64,000 bases of DNA from Flavobacterium pokkalii (GTDB taxonomy: Bacteria > Bacteroidota > Bacteroidia > Flavobacteriales > Flavobacteriaceae): assembly GCF_014596575.1 (NCBI RefSeq), contig NZ_NASZ01000013.1, positions 1 through 64,000 of the forward strand, in the 5' to 3' direction. Positions 1 to 9,262 of this stretch are shown in pieces (the first letter of the stretch is position 1; each line of letters opens with the position of its first letter). The position numbers were made by a program, and so were the translations under genes. A model generated the notes under the pieces. It worked only from the letters and a program-made list of their open reading frames with translations. It was not told the origin of the DNA and ran no database searches.

Positions 1-63
1 ATAAAGCTGAATTTAAAAGGAATGAGCCCGATACAATATCGAGCTCATTATTATCAAAATTAA
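1..63 (+). CDS. IS3-type transposase, C-terminal fragment (cut by window edge)
   Basis: The last 20 codons read KLNLKGMSPIQYRAHYY and a stop. This is the typical C-terminus of the DDE integrase subunit (OrfB) of IS3-family, IS150-subgroup transposases, where the GMSPxQYR motif is conserved. Only this tail is visible, so whether the full transposase is intact cannot be judged. The frame is open to base 1. Confidence 0.7.
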   Translation: MKLNLKGMSPIQYRAHYYQN

Positions 64-97
64 TTATAAATTTGTCTAAACTTTTGGGGGCAGTCTA
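1..97 (+). mobile_element. Right end of an IS3-family-like insertion sequence
   Basis: The left edge holds the end of a transposase reading frame (stop at 61-63) followed by an IS-like terminal sequence at 73-97. That terminus carries a TGTCTAAACTTTTGGGGG core, which resembles the right inverted repeat of IS150-type IS3 elements. The left end of the element is outside the window, so the exact boundary and any target duplication cannot be checked. The terminus does not finish in the usual CA, so it may be slightly decayed or the boundary may lie a few bases further right. Confidence 0.7.
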
Positions 98-136
98 AAT
101 TTACAATTGGTCCTTTTTTATTTTTTTTCTTAAAAA

Positions 137-916
137 TTAAATATCTTTAATTTTCTTAACTGCGGCTTTAATTCCGCGGATTAATGACGAACTAAATCCG
201 TGTGATTCCATTTCGCTTAGTCCGGTAATCGTACATCCCTGGGGCGTTGTTACACGGTCAATTAACTGTTCCGGATGGATTTGTTCTTCCATCACCATTT
301 CGGCAGCTCCTTTAACGGTTTGTGCGGAGATTGCCAAAGCCGTTTTCCAGTCAAACCCAATTTCGATTCCTGCCTGCATTGAAGCTCTGATGTAGCGCAA
401 AGCAAAAGCAGTTCCGCTGGCAGCTAAAACCGTTGCAGCATCCATTAATTTTTCATCAATAACCGGTGCAGTTCCTAATTCCTGAAAAATAGTTACTAAT
501 TTCTGACCTTCAGCAGCGTGTTTTTCATTGAAAGTAATACAGGTTGCTGATGCGGCATACTGTGCGGCAATATTTGGCATGATACGAATAGCCTGATGGT
601 CTTCGCCAATTTTTTTCTGTAAAGTTTCCGTGGAAAGTCCCGTTACAGCCGAAGCGATAGTTTTATTGGAAATTACAGGTAAAATTTCAGCTAAAACGGT
701 ATCTACCTGATACGGTTTGATAGTTAAAATAATAACATCCGCTTCCTGAATATTGTGTTTGTTATCTGAAGAAACGGTAACGCCTAATTTTTCCAAATAA
801 AGAATGTTGGCGGTATTTCTTCTGGTAACTGTAATTTGGTGTTCGCTGGCATTTTTAGCCATTCCCAGAGCGATGGCAGCACCTAAGTTACCACCTCCGA
901 TGATATGTACTTTCAT
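137..916 (-). CDS. proC: Pyrroline-5-carboxylate reductase
   Basis: Catalyses the NAD(P)H-dependent last step of proline synthesis, 1-pyrroline-5-carboxylate to L-proline, in the cytosol. The 259-residue length fits the family. A Rossmann dinucleotide motif (GGGNLG, residues 7-12) opens the protein. The C-terminal helical dimerisation domain carries the conserved ASGTAFALRYI segment and the TTPQGCTITGL signature, a variant of the usual TPGGxT. It starts 12 bases downstream of the mgtE stop on the same strand and is probably last in an rsmA-mgtE-proC transcript. Downstream lies only the IS3 end. Confidence 0.93.
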   Translation of the reverse strand: MKVHIIGGGNLGAAIALGMAKNASEHQITVTRRNTANILYLEKLGVTVSSDNKHNIQEADVIILTIKPYQVDTVLAEILPVISNKTIASAVTGLSTETLQKKIGEDHQAIRIMPNIAAQYAASATCITFNEKHAAEGQKLVTIFQELGTAPVIDEKLMDAATVLAASGTAFALRYIRASMQAGIEIGFDWKTALAISAQTVKGAAEMVMEEQIHPEQLIDRVTTPQGCTITGLSEMESHGFSSSLIRGIKAAVKKIKDI

Positions 917-928
917 TAAATAATTTGT

Positions 929-2278
929 TTAAATTCCTAAAATCATTTTGGCTACTGCAAAATAAAGGATAATCCCGAAAATGTCATTGGCAGTAGTTAT
1001 AAAGGGTCCTGTTGCAATAGCAGGATCAATTTTGTTTTTGTGTAGAAAAAGCGGAACTAATGTTCCTAAGGTAGCAGCAAATAAAATTACTACCAACATC
1101 GAAATGGAAATCGCCAGACCAACTAAATATTGTTGGTACATAGCCGAATGATAACCTAGCAAAAGCAGGGAAATAATCGTTCCCGAAATCATCGCTACCG
1201 AGACTTCTTTGCTAAAATACACACGGCTAAATTCTTTCAGCGAACCATTGGCCAATCCCTGAACTACGATTGCCGATGCCTGAACTCCAATGTTTCCGGC
1301 GGTTGCCGAAAGTAGCGGTACAAAAATAATTAAGGTTTCGTACTGTCTGAAAGCATCTTCGTTTCCTTTTAAGACTATCGAAGCAATCAATTCGATGACC
1401 ATTCCGATAAGAAGCCAAGGCAAACGCGCTTTGGTTAATTCTAAAACGCTGTCATTAGTCTCTACGTCCTGCGTAATACCCGCTGCTAACTGGTAATCTT
1501 TCTCAGCTTCCTCTTTAATCACGTCTACGATGTCATCGATGGTAATACGTCCTACGAGACGACCTAATTCGTCTACAACCGGAATGGCCTCTAAGTCGTA
1601 TTTTTGCATGATACGGGCTACTTCCACATCTTTATCGTCAACTTTTACCCAGTTTAATTTTCGGATATAAACATCACTAATGTGGGTTTTAGTTGAAGTA
1701 GTTAATAAGTCTTTTAGTGAAAGTCGGCCTTTTAAGCGGTTTTCATCATCTACCACATAAATCGAATGTACTCTGGAAACATTTTCGGCCTGAATGCGCA
1801 TTTCTTTCACGCAGGTCAAAACATTCCAGTTTTCGTTTACTTTTACCAACTCTTTTCCCATCAAACCTCCGGCCGTATTCTCGTCGTAACGCAACAAGTC
1901 CACAATGTCCTTGGCGTGTTCCACGTCCTGAAGTTCCGAGATTACCTCGGCTTTGATGTCCTGAGAAAGTTCGGCGATAATATCGGCCGCATCATTAGTG
2001 TCCAGCTCGTCCAGCTCTTCGGCAATTTCCTTTGGAGAAAGACGGCTTAATATATTTTCACGCAAATCATCTTCCAGTTCCAGAAGAATTTCTGCGGTTT
2101 GTTCGCTGTCTAATACTTTAAAAATATAGGTAGCTTCGTCAAAATCAAGTTCGTCCAAAACCTCGGCTATATCAGCATGGTGCATGTCATTCAGCAAGGA
2201 TTCCAGTTCCTTGTCACGATTGTTTGCAATGTGCTGTTTTAGTTCGAGAATTAAGTCTTTACTGATTTTAAATTCCAT
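929..2278 (-). CDS. mgtE: Magnesium transporter MgtE
   Basis: Mg2+-gated inner-membrane channel for magnesium uptake. The 449 residues follow the MgtE order: an acidic helical N domain of repeated LxxLD units (about 1-130), paired CBS domains (about 135-255, including [18 protein letters not shown]), and five transmembrane helices (about 285-449). The pore aspartate sits in the last helix region ([13 protein letters not shown]). Cytosolic N and CBS domains are known to sense Mg2+ in the family. The start overlaps the end of rsmA by 11 bases, which implies translational coupling. Confidence 0.95.
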   Translation of the reverse strand: MEFKISKDLILELKQHIANNRDKELESLLNDMHHADIAEVLDELDFDEATYIFKVLDSEQTAEILLELEDDLRENILSRLSPKEIAEELDELDTNDAADIIAELSQDIKAEVISELQDVEHAKDIVDLLRYDENTAGGLMGKELVKVNENWNVLTCVKEMRIQAENVSRVHSIYVVDDENRLKGRLSLKDLLTTSTKTHISDVYIRKLNWVKVDDKDVEVARIMQKYDLEAIPVVDELGRLVGRITIDDIVDVIKEEAEKDYQLAAGITQDVETNDSVLELTKARLPWLLIGMVIELIASIVLKGNEDAFRQYETLIIFVPLLSATAGNIGVQASAIVVQGLANGSLKEFSRVYFSKEVSVAMISGTIISLLLLGYHSAMYQQYLVGLAISISMLVVILFAATLGTLVPLFLHKNKIDPAIATGPFITTANDIFGIILYFAVAKMILGI

Positions 2279-3047
2279 CGGCTTCTATTTTTTGAGTAAG
2301 TTCGATAAATTGTGCAACATCCAATTGCTCCGGACGGAGGTCAAAGATACTATCTTCTCTTAAATTATCCGATAAATTCAGCGTTTTTAAACTGTTACGT
2401 AAAGTTTTGCGGCGTTGTTGAAAAGCCGTTTTAACTACCGTAAAGAATAATTTTTCGCCACAAGGCAAACTAAAATTTTCTTTTCTGCGCATGCGCATTA
2501 CTCCAGATTTTACTTTTGGCGGCGGATTAAAAACATGTTCGCTAACGGTAAATAGATATTCGGTATCATAAAATGCCTGAGCTAAAACGGATAAAATTCC
2601 GTAAGTTTTGCTTCCTTTTTTCTCGCAAATACGTTCGGCAACTTCTTTTTGAAACATGCCTGAGAATTCCGGAATTTGTTCCTTCAAATCCAAGACTCTG
2701 AAAACGATTTGGCTCGAAATATTATAGGGGAAGTTACCAATAATAGCAAATTGTTTGTTTTCAAAAACCTCGTTGATATTGTATTTCAGGAAATCTTTAG
2801 AAATGATTTTTCCGTGTAATTTTGGATAATGGGCATTTAAATAGTCTACCGATTCGGTGTCAATTTCAATTACATAGGTGTTAATAGGTTTGTCTAATAC
2901 ATATTTAGTCAAAACACCCATTCCCGGACCTATTTCCAGTACATCATCATATCCTTGTAAACTCAAAGTATCGGCAATGTCTTTTGCTATACTTTCGTCT
3001 TTTAAGAAATGTTGTCCGAGGTGTTTTTTGGCTTTTACTTTATCCAT
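2268..3047 (-). CDS. rsmA: 16S rRNA (adenine1518/1519-N6)-dimethyltransferase
   Basis: Dimethylates the two adjacent adenines in the 3' terminal hairpin of 16S rRNA during 30S assembly, using S-adenosylmethionine. The start [17 protein letters not shown] is the conserved KsgA N-terminus. The SAM-binding motif [10 protein letters not shown] is near residue 40, and the catalytic motif is GNFPYNISS, with Phe replacing the usual Leu of NLPY. The 259-aa length is normal. Its last 11 bases overlap mgtE, and the DUF4286-like gene lies 53 bases upstream on the same strand. Confidence 0.95.
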   Translation of the reverse strand: MDKVKAKKHLGQHFLKDESIAKDIADTLSLQGYDDVLEIGPGMGVLTKYVLDKPINTYVIEIDTESVDYLNAHYPKLHGKIISKDFLKYNINEVFENKQFAIIGNFPYNISSQIVFRVLDLKEQIPEFSGMFQKEVAERICEKKGSKTYGILSVLAQAFYDTEYLFTVSEHVFNPPPKVKSGVMRMRRKENFSLPCGEKLFFTVVKTAFQQRRKTLRNSLKTLNLSDNLREDSIFDLRPEQLDVAQFIELTQKIEADGI

Positions 3048-3100
3048 GTTTGTTGCTTTTTTATACGAAAACAGAAAGAAACTGCTTTCTGAATACTAGA

Positions 3101-3412
3101 TTAGTGTTCTGAAATTAGCTGTAGTTCGGTCTTGAAAGTGAGCATTTTTTCGCCAAAAAGTTTTTGTCCTTCTGCTTGAAAAACAGCCTCATTCTCCTGA
3201 TAGAATTTTTCTAAAGTAGCCAGACTGTCGGTAGTAAACTGAGCCGAATAAGTAACTCCGCCCATTTCTTCTTCAACTAAAACACGAACCAGTTTGGCAT
3301 TAGTAAATTTTCCCGTTGCCAGCATTTCCGGAATGTGTTTGTGTTGCATCCAAATCATCCATTGGTCGTGAACGCTTTCGTGTATATTAGTTGTTACGTT
3401 GTAAATTATCAT
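3101..3412 (-). CDS. DUF4286-like small protein
   Basis: A 103-residue cytosolic protein that starts MIIYNVTTNIHESVHDQWMIW. It has no signal peptide or membrane segment. The N-terminal pattern and length match the DUF4286 family, ferredoxin-like (alpha/beta barrel dimer) proteins of unknown function common in Bacteroidota. It lies just upstream of rsmA on the same strand and may be cotranscribed. A hairpin at 3421-3476 separates it from the TPR gene upstream. Confidence 0.65.
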   Translation of the reverse strand: MIIYNVTTNIHESVHDQWMIWMQHKHIPEMLATGKFTNAKLVRVLVEEEMGGVTYSAQFTTDSLATLEKFYQENEAVFQAEGQKLFGEKMLTFKTELQLISEH

Positions 3413-3420
3413 TCTCTATT

Positions 3421-3476
3421 GTTTAATCGTTGATTTGTTTAACCGCTTAATCGAATCAACGATTAACCGATTAAAC
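3421..3476. repeat. Intergenic inverted repeat
   Basis: Imperfect palindrome between the TPR gene and the DUF4286-like gene. GTTTAATCG at 3421-3429 pairs with CGATTAAAC at 3468-3476, and an inner TTGATT pairs with AATCAA. It ends two bases before the TPR stop codon region, so it may act as its terminator or an RNA-processing hairpin. Confidence 0.55.
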
Positions 3477-3478
3477 TT

Positions 3479-5287
3479 TTATAAGTTTTTATCGCCTCTT
3501 AATTCCCGGAATTTTTTTCTGGCTTCTACAAAATAAATGCTGTCCTGATGATTAAAAATAATCTTTTCGTACAGTGATTTGGCTTTTCCGGCGTCGTTTA
3601 ATTTTTTATTGTAAATCTCCGCCGAAAAAAACAAAGCTTCGTCTATGTAAATTCCGTCACTGTGATTTTCTATAATTGCCTGATATTGGCTTAAAGCCAA
3701 ATTAAATTCTCCGGTTTTTTCGTAAACTTTCCCCAATCGTAACTGGGTTACTGCTTCGATTTGCTTCGCCTGTTCGGGCATAGCCCTCGAGTCCTGATTT
3801 TTAAATGTTTTTAAAATCAACTGAAATTGTGTGATAGCTTCGGTATTTCGGTTTTGATATAACAAATAATCGCCTTTGGCAAAGGCTTTTAAAGCCGTTT
3901 GTGTCGAATCGGCAACGGTGTTGTCATTGATCAATAAAAAATATTCCAGCGCATCATTGGCTATCAACTGCGTGTTAGCCGATTTTAATTCTTTAAATTG
4001 CTTTAAAGCCCAGTCAAAATCTCCTTTGAAATAACTCGTTTTGGCCGCTTTTAAACTGGCTTCGTGCGCTACGGCATCATTCTTTAAATCCATTTCTATT
4101 TGCGAATAATACAACAACGCCTGATTGAATTTTTCTTCGAAAAGGAAAATATCAGCCAGTTCCATTTTGGCTTTTGCCACTTCGTAGCTGTTCAATTGCA
4201 AATCCAAAGCTCTTTTTACAATTTCTTTTCCCTGCTCCGGTTTTTTTAAATGAAAAGTCACAAAATGCGCCTGAATCAGCTGCAAAGATAAGGTAAAAGG
4301 AGATATTTCAAATTCTTTCAGCAAAGCTTCTATTTCGCCGTTGATAGCGGCGTAATCTTTGTCGGTGGCTTTGTCGATTTTGATTTGTATCAAATAGGTG
4401 TGCGCCTGAACCAGTAGTCCTAAATCTTTAGTGTTTTCAAGGATGAAATTCAGAATTTCTCCGGCCACTTCCTGATTTTCTTCTTCAATAGCCAAATTAG
4501 CTAAGTTTAAAATGCCGGTCAGTGATTCCGGATTGCGCTTGTATATGGCTTTTTCCTGAATGAATGCTTTTGAGAATTCTTTTTGTTGCACATAAAACCA
4601 ACTTAAATAACGGTTCCAAAATAAATCCTGACTTTTTTGCACTTTTAGAATCAAGGCTTTTCGCAAAGCATCGCTAAAGGAATTGTCGGCTTCATCGGTC
4701 ATGAAACGCGATAATTGATTTTGAATTATAATCGAGTTATGAGGATTCGTATAAGCTTCGTCCAAAAAAGTACTAATCATTTTGTCGAAATTGCCCAGTT
4801 GTCCGTAAATCAGCCCTTGTTGGTAATTAAAGTTAAAATTGGGTTGTATTTCAGTGGCCGTTTGATAGGCTTTTAAGGCAAATTCTAATTGAACTTTTCG
4901 TTCAAAAGAATTGGCAATTCCGTATACTTCATTCGGGTTTTTGCGAATGCGTTCTATGGCTTGTTCGTAAAAATTCTTTGCTTTAATGTCGTTTTTTTGC
5001 AATTGGTAATTATAGCCTAATTCGACTAAAAGACTACCCTGATTGTATTTAGTCAATCGGGCTTGAATGGCTTTTTCAGCCAGATCAAATTGTTGTAATT
5101 GCTGGTAACAATCAATGGTTCTCAGGAAATATTGGGTGTTTTGGGGAATGTTTTCTAGCAATTCCTCATAGCTGATTTTAGCTTTTTCAAAATCGCCTTT
5201 GTCGTAGTAATACTCCGCTAATTGTTCGTTTTGACCAACCGCAAACAGCGAGAATAACAAAGTGATATAAAGAAAGAGCTTTTTCAT
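3479..5287 (-). CDS. Secreted/periplasmic tetratricopeptide-repeat protein
   Basis: A 602-residue protein with a cleavable signal peptide (MKKLFLYITLLFSLFAVGQN) and then almost wholly TPR-type helical repeats, for example YYYDKGDFEKAKISYEELL near residue 26 and repeated LGxxYxxxGxxxxAxxxY patterns to the C-terminus. No catalytic motif is visible. Bacteroidota carry many such periplasmic scaffolds, so a binding partner cannot be named. It is 130 bases downstream of serS on the same strand, but a strong palindrome at 5333-5391 lies between, so it probably has its own promoter. Confidence 0.8.
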   Translation of the reverse strand: MKKLFLYITLLFSLFAVGQNEQLAEYYYDKGDFEKAKISYEELLENIPQNTQYFLRTIDCYQQLQQFDLAEKAIQARLTKYNQGSLLVELGYNYQLQKNDIKAKNFYEQAIERIRKNPNEVYGIANSFERKVQLEFALKAYQTATEIQPNFNFNYQQGLIYGQLGNFDKMISTFLDEAYTNPHNSIIIQNQLSRFMTDEADNSFSDALRKALILKVQKSQDLFWNRYLSWFYVQQKEFSKAFIQEKAIYKRNPESLTGILNLANLAIEEENQEVAGEILNFILENTKDLGLLVQAHTYLIQIKIDKATDKDYAAINGEIEALLKEFEISPFTLSLQLIQAHFVTFHLKKPEQGKEIVKRALDLQLNSYEVAKAKMELADIFLFEEKFNQALLYYSQIEMDLKNDAVAHEASLKAAKTSYFKGDFDWALKQFKELKSANTQLIANDALEYFLLINDNTVADSTQTALKAFAKGDYLLYQNRNTEAITQFQLILKTFKNQDSRAMPEQAKQIEAVTQLRLGKVYEKTGEFNLALSQYQAIIENHSDGIYIDEALFFSAEIYNKKLNDAGKAKSLYEKIIFNHQDSIYFVEARKKFRELRGDKNL

Positions 5288-5332
5288 AACCGAGTAATGG
5301 TTTGAAATTAAAATATTAAGATTTCTCTTTTT

Positions 5333-5391
5333 TAAACCATTAAGAAATTAAGGTTATTAAGCTTAATGTTTCTTAATTTCTTAATGGTTTA
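5333..5391 (-). terminator. Large nested palindrome downstream of serS
   Basis: A perfect 20-bp inverted repeat (5333-5352 with 5372-5391, TAAACCATTAAGAAATTAAG and its complement) encloses a second perfect 12-bp palindrome ATTAAGCTTAAT (5356-5367). It sits in the serS-TPR gap. The strong hairpin makes a terminator or mRNA 3' stabiliser likely, although there is no clean U-tract. Confidence 0.55.
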
Positions 5392-5417
5392 TTAAGGTTA
5401 ATTCTGGTTCAACAGAA

Positions 5418-6689
5418 TTAATTGATAATATCAAAACCACAGTAAGGGCGTAAAACCTCTGGGATTACGATTCCTTCCGGAGTTTGGTAGTTTTCTATAA
5501 TTCCTGCTAAAACTCTAGGCAAAGCCAAAGAACTTCCGTTTAGGGTGTGAGCCAATTGATTTTTACCTTCTTTGTCTTTGAAACGCAATTTCAAACGATT
5601 CGCTTGAAAAGTTTCAAAGTTAGAAACCGAAGAAATTTCTAACCAGCGGTCTTGTGCGGTTGAAAATACTTCGAAATCATAGGTCAATGCTGAGGTGAAT
5701 CCCATATCACCACCGCAAAGGCGCAAAATTCTATATGGTAATTTCAATTCATCTAAAATTCCTTTTACGTGTTCTACCATGCCGTCTAAAGCCTCATAAG
5801 ATTTTTCAGGATGCTCGATGCGTACAATTTCAACTTTGTCAAATTGATGTAAACGGTTTAGTCCTCTTACGTGCGCTCCGTAAGAACCAGCCTCACGACG
5901 GAAACAAGGTGTGTAAGCCGTAGTTAAAACAGGTAAGTCATTTTCGCTTAAAATAACATCTCTGAACAAGTTGGTTACCGGAACTTCAGCCGTTGGGATT
6001 AAATATAAATTATCCACGGTTGCATGGTACATTTGTCCTTCTTTGTCAGGTAATTGTCCTGTTCCATATCCTGAAGCTTCGTTTACCAAGTGTGGTACCT
6101 GAACCTCATTATAACCTGCAGCTGTATTTTTGTCTAAGAAATAATTGATTAACGCACGTTGTAAACGCGCTCCTTTTCCTTTGTAAACCGGGAAACCAGC
6201 ACCTGTAATTTTATTTCCTAATTCAAAATCAATGATGTCGTATTTTTTTACCAATTCCCAGTGCGGTTGCGCGTCATCGTGCAAAACAGGGATTTCACCT
6301 GCCTGAAAAACATTCAGGTTGTCATCGGCTGATTTTCCTTCTGGAACAATATCTGCCGGAAGGTTTGGTAAAGTATATAGTTTTTCAGTAAGCTCGGCAG
6401 CAATAGCATCGGCAGTTTCGGCCAGTTGTTTGCTTTTTTCTTTGTTGCTAACTGTTTTTTCTTTCAAGATGGTGGCTTTGGCTTTTTCGCCGGCTTTCAT
6501 TAATTCGCCTATGTCCTTGGATAATTTATTAGATTCAGCTAAGATGTTGTCTAATTCTACTTGCGTAGCACGACGACGCTCATCAAGTTCGACCACTTCT
6601 TCCACAATGGTTTTGGCATCCAAATTTCTTTTGGCCAAAGCCTGGATTACTTTTTCCTGATTCTCTCTAATAAATGCAATTTGTAACAT
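5418..6689 (-). CDS. serS: Seryl-tRNA synthetase
   Basis: Class II aminoacyl-tRNA synthetase that charges tRNA-Ser (and tRNA-Sec). The 423 residues show the N-terminal antiparallel coiled-coil arm (about 27-100, rich in Lys/Glu/Ala) that contacts the tRNA long arm. Class II motif 2 (CFRREAGSYGAHVRGLNRLHQF) is visible, as is motif 3 near the C-terminus (SSLALPRVLAGIIENYQ). Full length, with no odd residues seen. No T-box-like leader is visible upstream. A -7-like TAAATTTG lies at 6730-6737 on the minus strand, about 40 bases before the start. Confidence 0.96.
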   Translation of the reverse strand: MLQIAFIRENQEKVIQALAKRNLDAKTIVEEVVELDERRRATQVELDNILAESNKLSKDIGELMKAGEKAKATILKEKTVSNKEKSKQLAETADAIAAELTEKLYTLPNLPADIVPEGKSADDNLNVFQAGEIPVLHDDAQPHWELVKKYDIIDFELGNKITGAGFPVYKGKGARLQRALINYFLDKNTAAGYNEVQVPHLVNEASGYGTGQLPDKEGQMYHATVDNLYLIPTAEVPVTNLFRDVILSENDLPVLTTAYTPCFRREAGSYGAHVRGLNRLHQFDKVEIVRIEHPEKSYEALDGMVEHVKGILDELKLPYRILRLCGGDMGFTSALTYDFEVFSTAQDRWLEISSVSNFETFQANRLKLRFKDKEGKNQLAHTLNGSSLALPRVLAGIIENYQTPEGIVIPEVLRPYCGFDIIN

Positions 6690-6874
6690 AGTTGGATTTT
6701 TATAACTATAAATTTTCTAATAACGGAAGCAAATTTAAGGAAATGTTTATTAGTAACACGACAAAGTTTGGATTGTAGGCTAACAAATGTGTAAAAAAGA
6801 GTTGAAGTCTTTACAATGTTGCCATTGATACTAAGAATGTGGAATCAGAGCGGGCTGTTTTGTTTTTTGAAAAA

Positions 6875-8272
6875 CTACAATTTATGGCTGTCTGGAATGC
6901 TGAAAATAAAAGTACTTCCTTTGCCGGGATGGCTTTTAACCCAAATTTGACCGCCGTGTTTTTCGACAAAATCTTTGCAAAGCATCAATCCCAGTCCGGT
7001 TCCGGTTTCGTTATTGGTTCCCGAAGTGGTTTGTCTGTGGTTGATGTTAAAAAGCGTTTTGATTTTTTCCGGGGCAATCCCAATGCCGTTGTCCTGTACT
7101 GAAAATACAAACTGACGGTTTTCTTTTTGCATCGAAAGACTCACTTCTCCATTGTTTGGGGTGAATTTAATAGCATTGGAAATTAAATTTCTAAAGACTG
7201 TTTCGAGCATGTTTTTATCGGCAAAAAGATACTGGTCGGTATCAATTGCAGTATTTAAGGTGATATTTTTATTCTTAGCAATATTGGCTAATAAATTGAT
7301 ACTTTTGTTAGTAATGGTTTTTATTTCCAGGTTTTTAGGATTGAATTCCAGATTTCCGGTTTGCGATTGCGACCAGGTTAGCAGATTGTCTAGTAACGAA
7401 AAAGTATTTTTGGATGATTGATGAATGAGTTCAATAAATTCGTTGGTTTCTTCCTGGTTTAATTGATTGTCTTTTTCTAATAATAGTTCGGACAATCCTA
7501 TAATTCCGTTAAAAGGGCCTCTTAAATCGTGGGCAATGATGGAAAAGAAAGTGTTTTTGTCGTCCAGTAATTTTTTGATTTGATTTTCCTTTTTTTCCTG
7601 TAACAAAAGCAAATAACCCACTCCGCTTATCGTCATCATCAGAAATATAATTAAAAAGATGATTTTTTGTGTGTAATCTGTTGAATATAGACTGGTAGAA
7701 GTTTTAAATAAAGGATAAAAGATTCTGAAAATAAGTGTTACCAATAAGATAATATAGTTAAAACCAAGAATTCTTCTGAATGTACTGCCATTGGATTCCA
7801 ATAAAAAAAGTGTTGTGGGAACAATAAGCAGTAAAAATATATTAACCGATGCTAAAGAAACACGGATATTGGCAGGAGCTTTCATAGCAACAGCAATATA
7901 AAAGCTTAAAAGTGTTGTAACAAAAAGAATAAATTGGTTTTGAAATGATTTTTTAGATTGGTTTTTTACAATCATTAGCATGGCTACTGATTCTAAATAA
8001 TAGCCAGAAAAAACCAAAGTATTAGTAACGATAAACTTTATTGGGTTGTAGGAAACAGTATCCACTCGCAAAAAAAAGGCTAGCCAGGCAAATGCTAGTA
8101 AAATCTTAGAACAACCAAAAACCAGTAATTGATTATGCGATTGTTTACTCATGAAGGTAAACCGAAAAGTAAAAACAAGAATAGCTAATATGAAATTTCC
8201 CCAAAACAAAATTCCCATTGTATTGCGAATGTCTAATACAAATAATTTCGAAAATTGGTAAAATAGCTCCAT
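6875..8272 (-). CDS. Membrane sensor histidine kinase (orphan)
   Basis: A 465-residue kinase. Residues 1-225 are strongly hydrophobic, with about six to seven predicted transmembrane helices and no sizeable extracytoplasmic domain. The HisKA domain follows with H-box FSIIAHDLRGPFNG (phosphoacceptor His248), then HATPase_c with N-box LISNAIKFTPNN, G1 box VQDNGIGIAPEK and G2 box GTGLGLMLCKDFVEKHGG. All catalytic boxes look intact. No response regulator or receiver domain is adjacent, so the partner is encoded elsewhere. The membrane-embedded sensor suggests detection of a lipid-soluble or membrane signal, but this is inference. Confidence 0.85.
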   Translation of the reverse strand: MELFYQFSKLFVLDIRNTMGILFWGNFILAILVFTFRFTFMSKQSHNQLLVFGCSKILLAFAWLAFFLRVDTVSYNPIKFIVTNTLVFSGYYLESVAMLMIVKNQSKKSFQNQFILFVTTLLSFYIAVAMKAPANIRVSLASVNIFLLLIVPTTLFLLESNGSTFRRILGFNYIILLVTLIFRIFYPLFKTSTSLYSTDYTQKIIFLIIFLMMTISGVGYLLLLQEKKENQIKKLLDDKNTFFSIIAHDLRGPFNGIIGLSELLLEKDNQLNQEETNEFIELIHQSSKNTFSLLDNLLTWSQSQTGNLEFNPKNLEIKTITNKSINLLANIAKNKNITLNTAIDTDQYLFADKNMLETVFRNLISNAIKFTPNNGEVSLSMQKENRQFVFSVQDNGIGIAPEKIKTLFNINHRQTTSGTNNETGTGLGLMLCKDFVEKHGGQIWVKSHPGKGSTFIFSIPDSHKL

Positions 8273-8392
8273 AAATTAATTCTAGTGCTTTTTAGTATAA
8301 AGTTATACAAGTTATACCTACAAAAATAAATTTATTTTGGGAGTAAACTAAAAAACAAGTAACTAATTTTGAGTAAATTGCTTTAAATAGTT

Positions 8393-8944
8393 TTAGCTTC
8401 TTTTGATTTCGCGTTCCAAATAATCTTCCAAAAGTTCAAAAATAGCTTCTACCGGAAGGATTTGAGTGTCTGGATGGTTTTTTAAGAAATTAGCGTTCAA
8501 TGTCACAAGGTTTTCATCACCTAAAACTTCCGGATTAAAAGCAGTTCCGGTGTTTAGAGCATCTCTTAAAGGATTTACACCTTCTAATTTTCCTTTCAGG
8601 AATTTGGCCAATTTGACACTACTCATTAAACGCAATTTTTTACTTTGTTCTTGGAAAAGTTCCAGGTGTTTTTCAGCTCCAATAATTTGGAGACCTTCTT
8701 CAATAAGCTCGTTTAATTCCTTATTCCATCCGGAATTGTACACAAACTGAGCAAAATTGCCCTGAATACATAAAGAATGATAATAATCCAGATAGTAACT
8801 CATTAAGGCATCTTCGTGAATGTTTTCATCGTCGATTTTTTCTTCGCGCATCAGGTTGACAATCGAAATGTTGGAATTGATAATGTCTTGAGGATTTTCG
8901 CTGTTAGCCGCGTTTTCTGAGATTAAAATACTTCCAAATTCCAT
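8393..8944 (-). CDS. DUF4375 (DMP19-like) hypothetical protein
   Basis: A 183-residue soluble protein without signal peptide. The central part has a DMP19/DUF4375-like pattern (YYLDYYHSLCIQGNFAQFVYNSGW) in which a short helical region ends in a QF-xxY/F-NS motif. Biochemical function is not established for bacterial members. It is downstream of the orphan kinase on the minus strand with a 120-bp gap on its 3' side, so a functional link is unproven. The family call rests on pattern memory only. Confidence 0.5.
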   Translation of the reverse strand: MEFGSILISENAANSENPQDIINSNISIVNLMREEKIDDENIHEDALMSYYLDYYHSLCIQGNFAQFVYNSGWNKELNELIEEGLQIIGAEKHLELFQEQSKKLRLMSSVKLAKFLKGKLEGVNPLRDALNTGTAFNPEVLGDENLVTLNANFLKNHPDTQILPVEAIFELLEDYLEREIKRS

Positions 8945-8984
8945 GAGTTTGTTTTAAGAATGGACTGCAAATTTCGGTTTTTTT

Positions 8985-9003
8985 GCCACAGATTACACGG
9001 ATT
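8985..9003. repeat. GCCACRGATTAYACGGAT-type dispersed repeat, solitary copy
   Basis: GCCACAGATTACACGGATT at 8985-9003 resembles the 21-bp inverted repeats that bound the GxxExxY gene at 38302-38322 and 38756-38776. This copy stands alone between the DUF4375-like gene and the small basic ORF. Confidence 0.5.
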
Positions 9004-9046
9004 GCTACTGATTTTTTTGAAGCTGCTATTTTGTTTAACCGCAAAT

Positions 9047-9220
9047 TTATTCAACAGCAGAAGAATTGTTGTTGTCCTTTTGCTGATTCATTTTAGTTAC
9101 TATAGCTTTCAAACGAATGGCTCTTGCTGCTTTCTCTTCCTGCAATTTAGTTTTTTTTCGATTGAGCAATTTGGTGTGTAAAGCTTTGTTTTTACCGTCT
9201 TTTTCAGGTCCTTTGGGCAT
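9047..9220 (-). CDS. Small basic hypothetical protein (57 aa)
   Basis: A 57-codon frame begins at the ATG complementary to 9218-9220 and stops at 9047-9049. It reads MPKGPEKDGKNKALHTKLL onward, is very rich in Lys, Arg, Gln and Asn, and is predicted to be one long amphipathic helix (KKTKLQEEKAARAIRLKAI). No family is recognised with certainty. Its regular helical pattern and charge make a real nucleic-acid-associated small protein plausible. It lies between a dispersed repeat and the MITE-like element. Confidence 0.5.
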   Translation of the reverse strand: MPKGPEKDGKNKALHTKLLNRKKTKLQEEKAARAIRLKAIVTKMNQQKDNNNSSAVE

Positions 9221-9262
9221 GGTTTAATATTTGAAATTAAAGAAAAGGTTTTTGAATTTATA

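Noticed and set aside
6690-6874. T-box or other riboswitch before serS, and FMN or SAM riboswitches before ribF/metG
   Set aside because: No antiterminator, specifier loop or known aptamer core was found in the short leaders.
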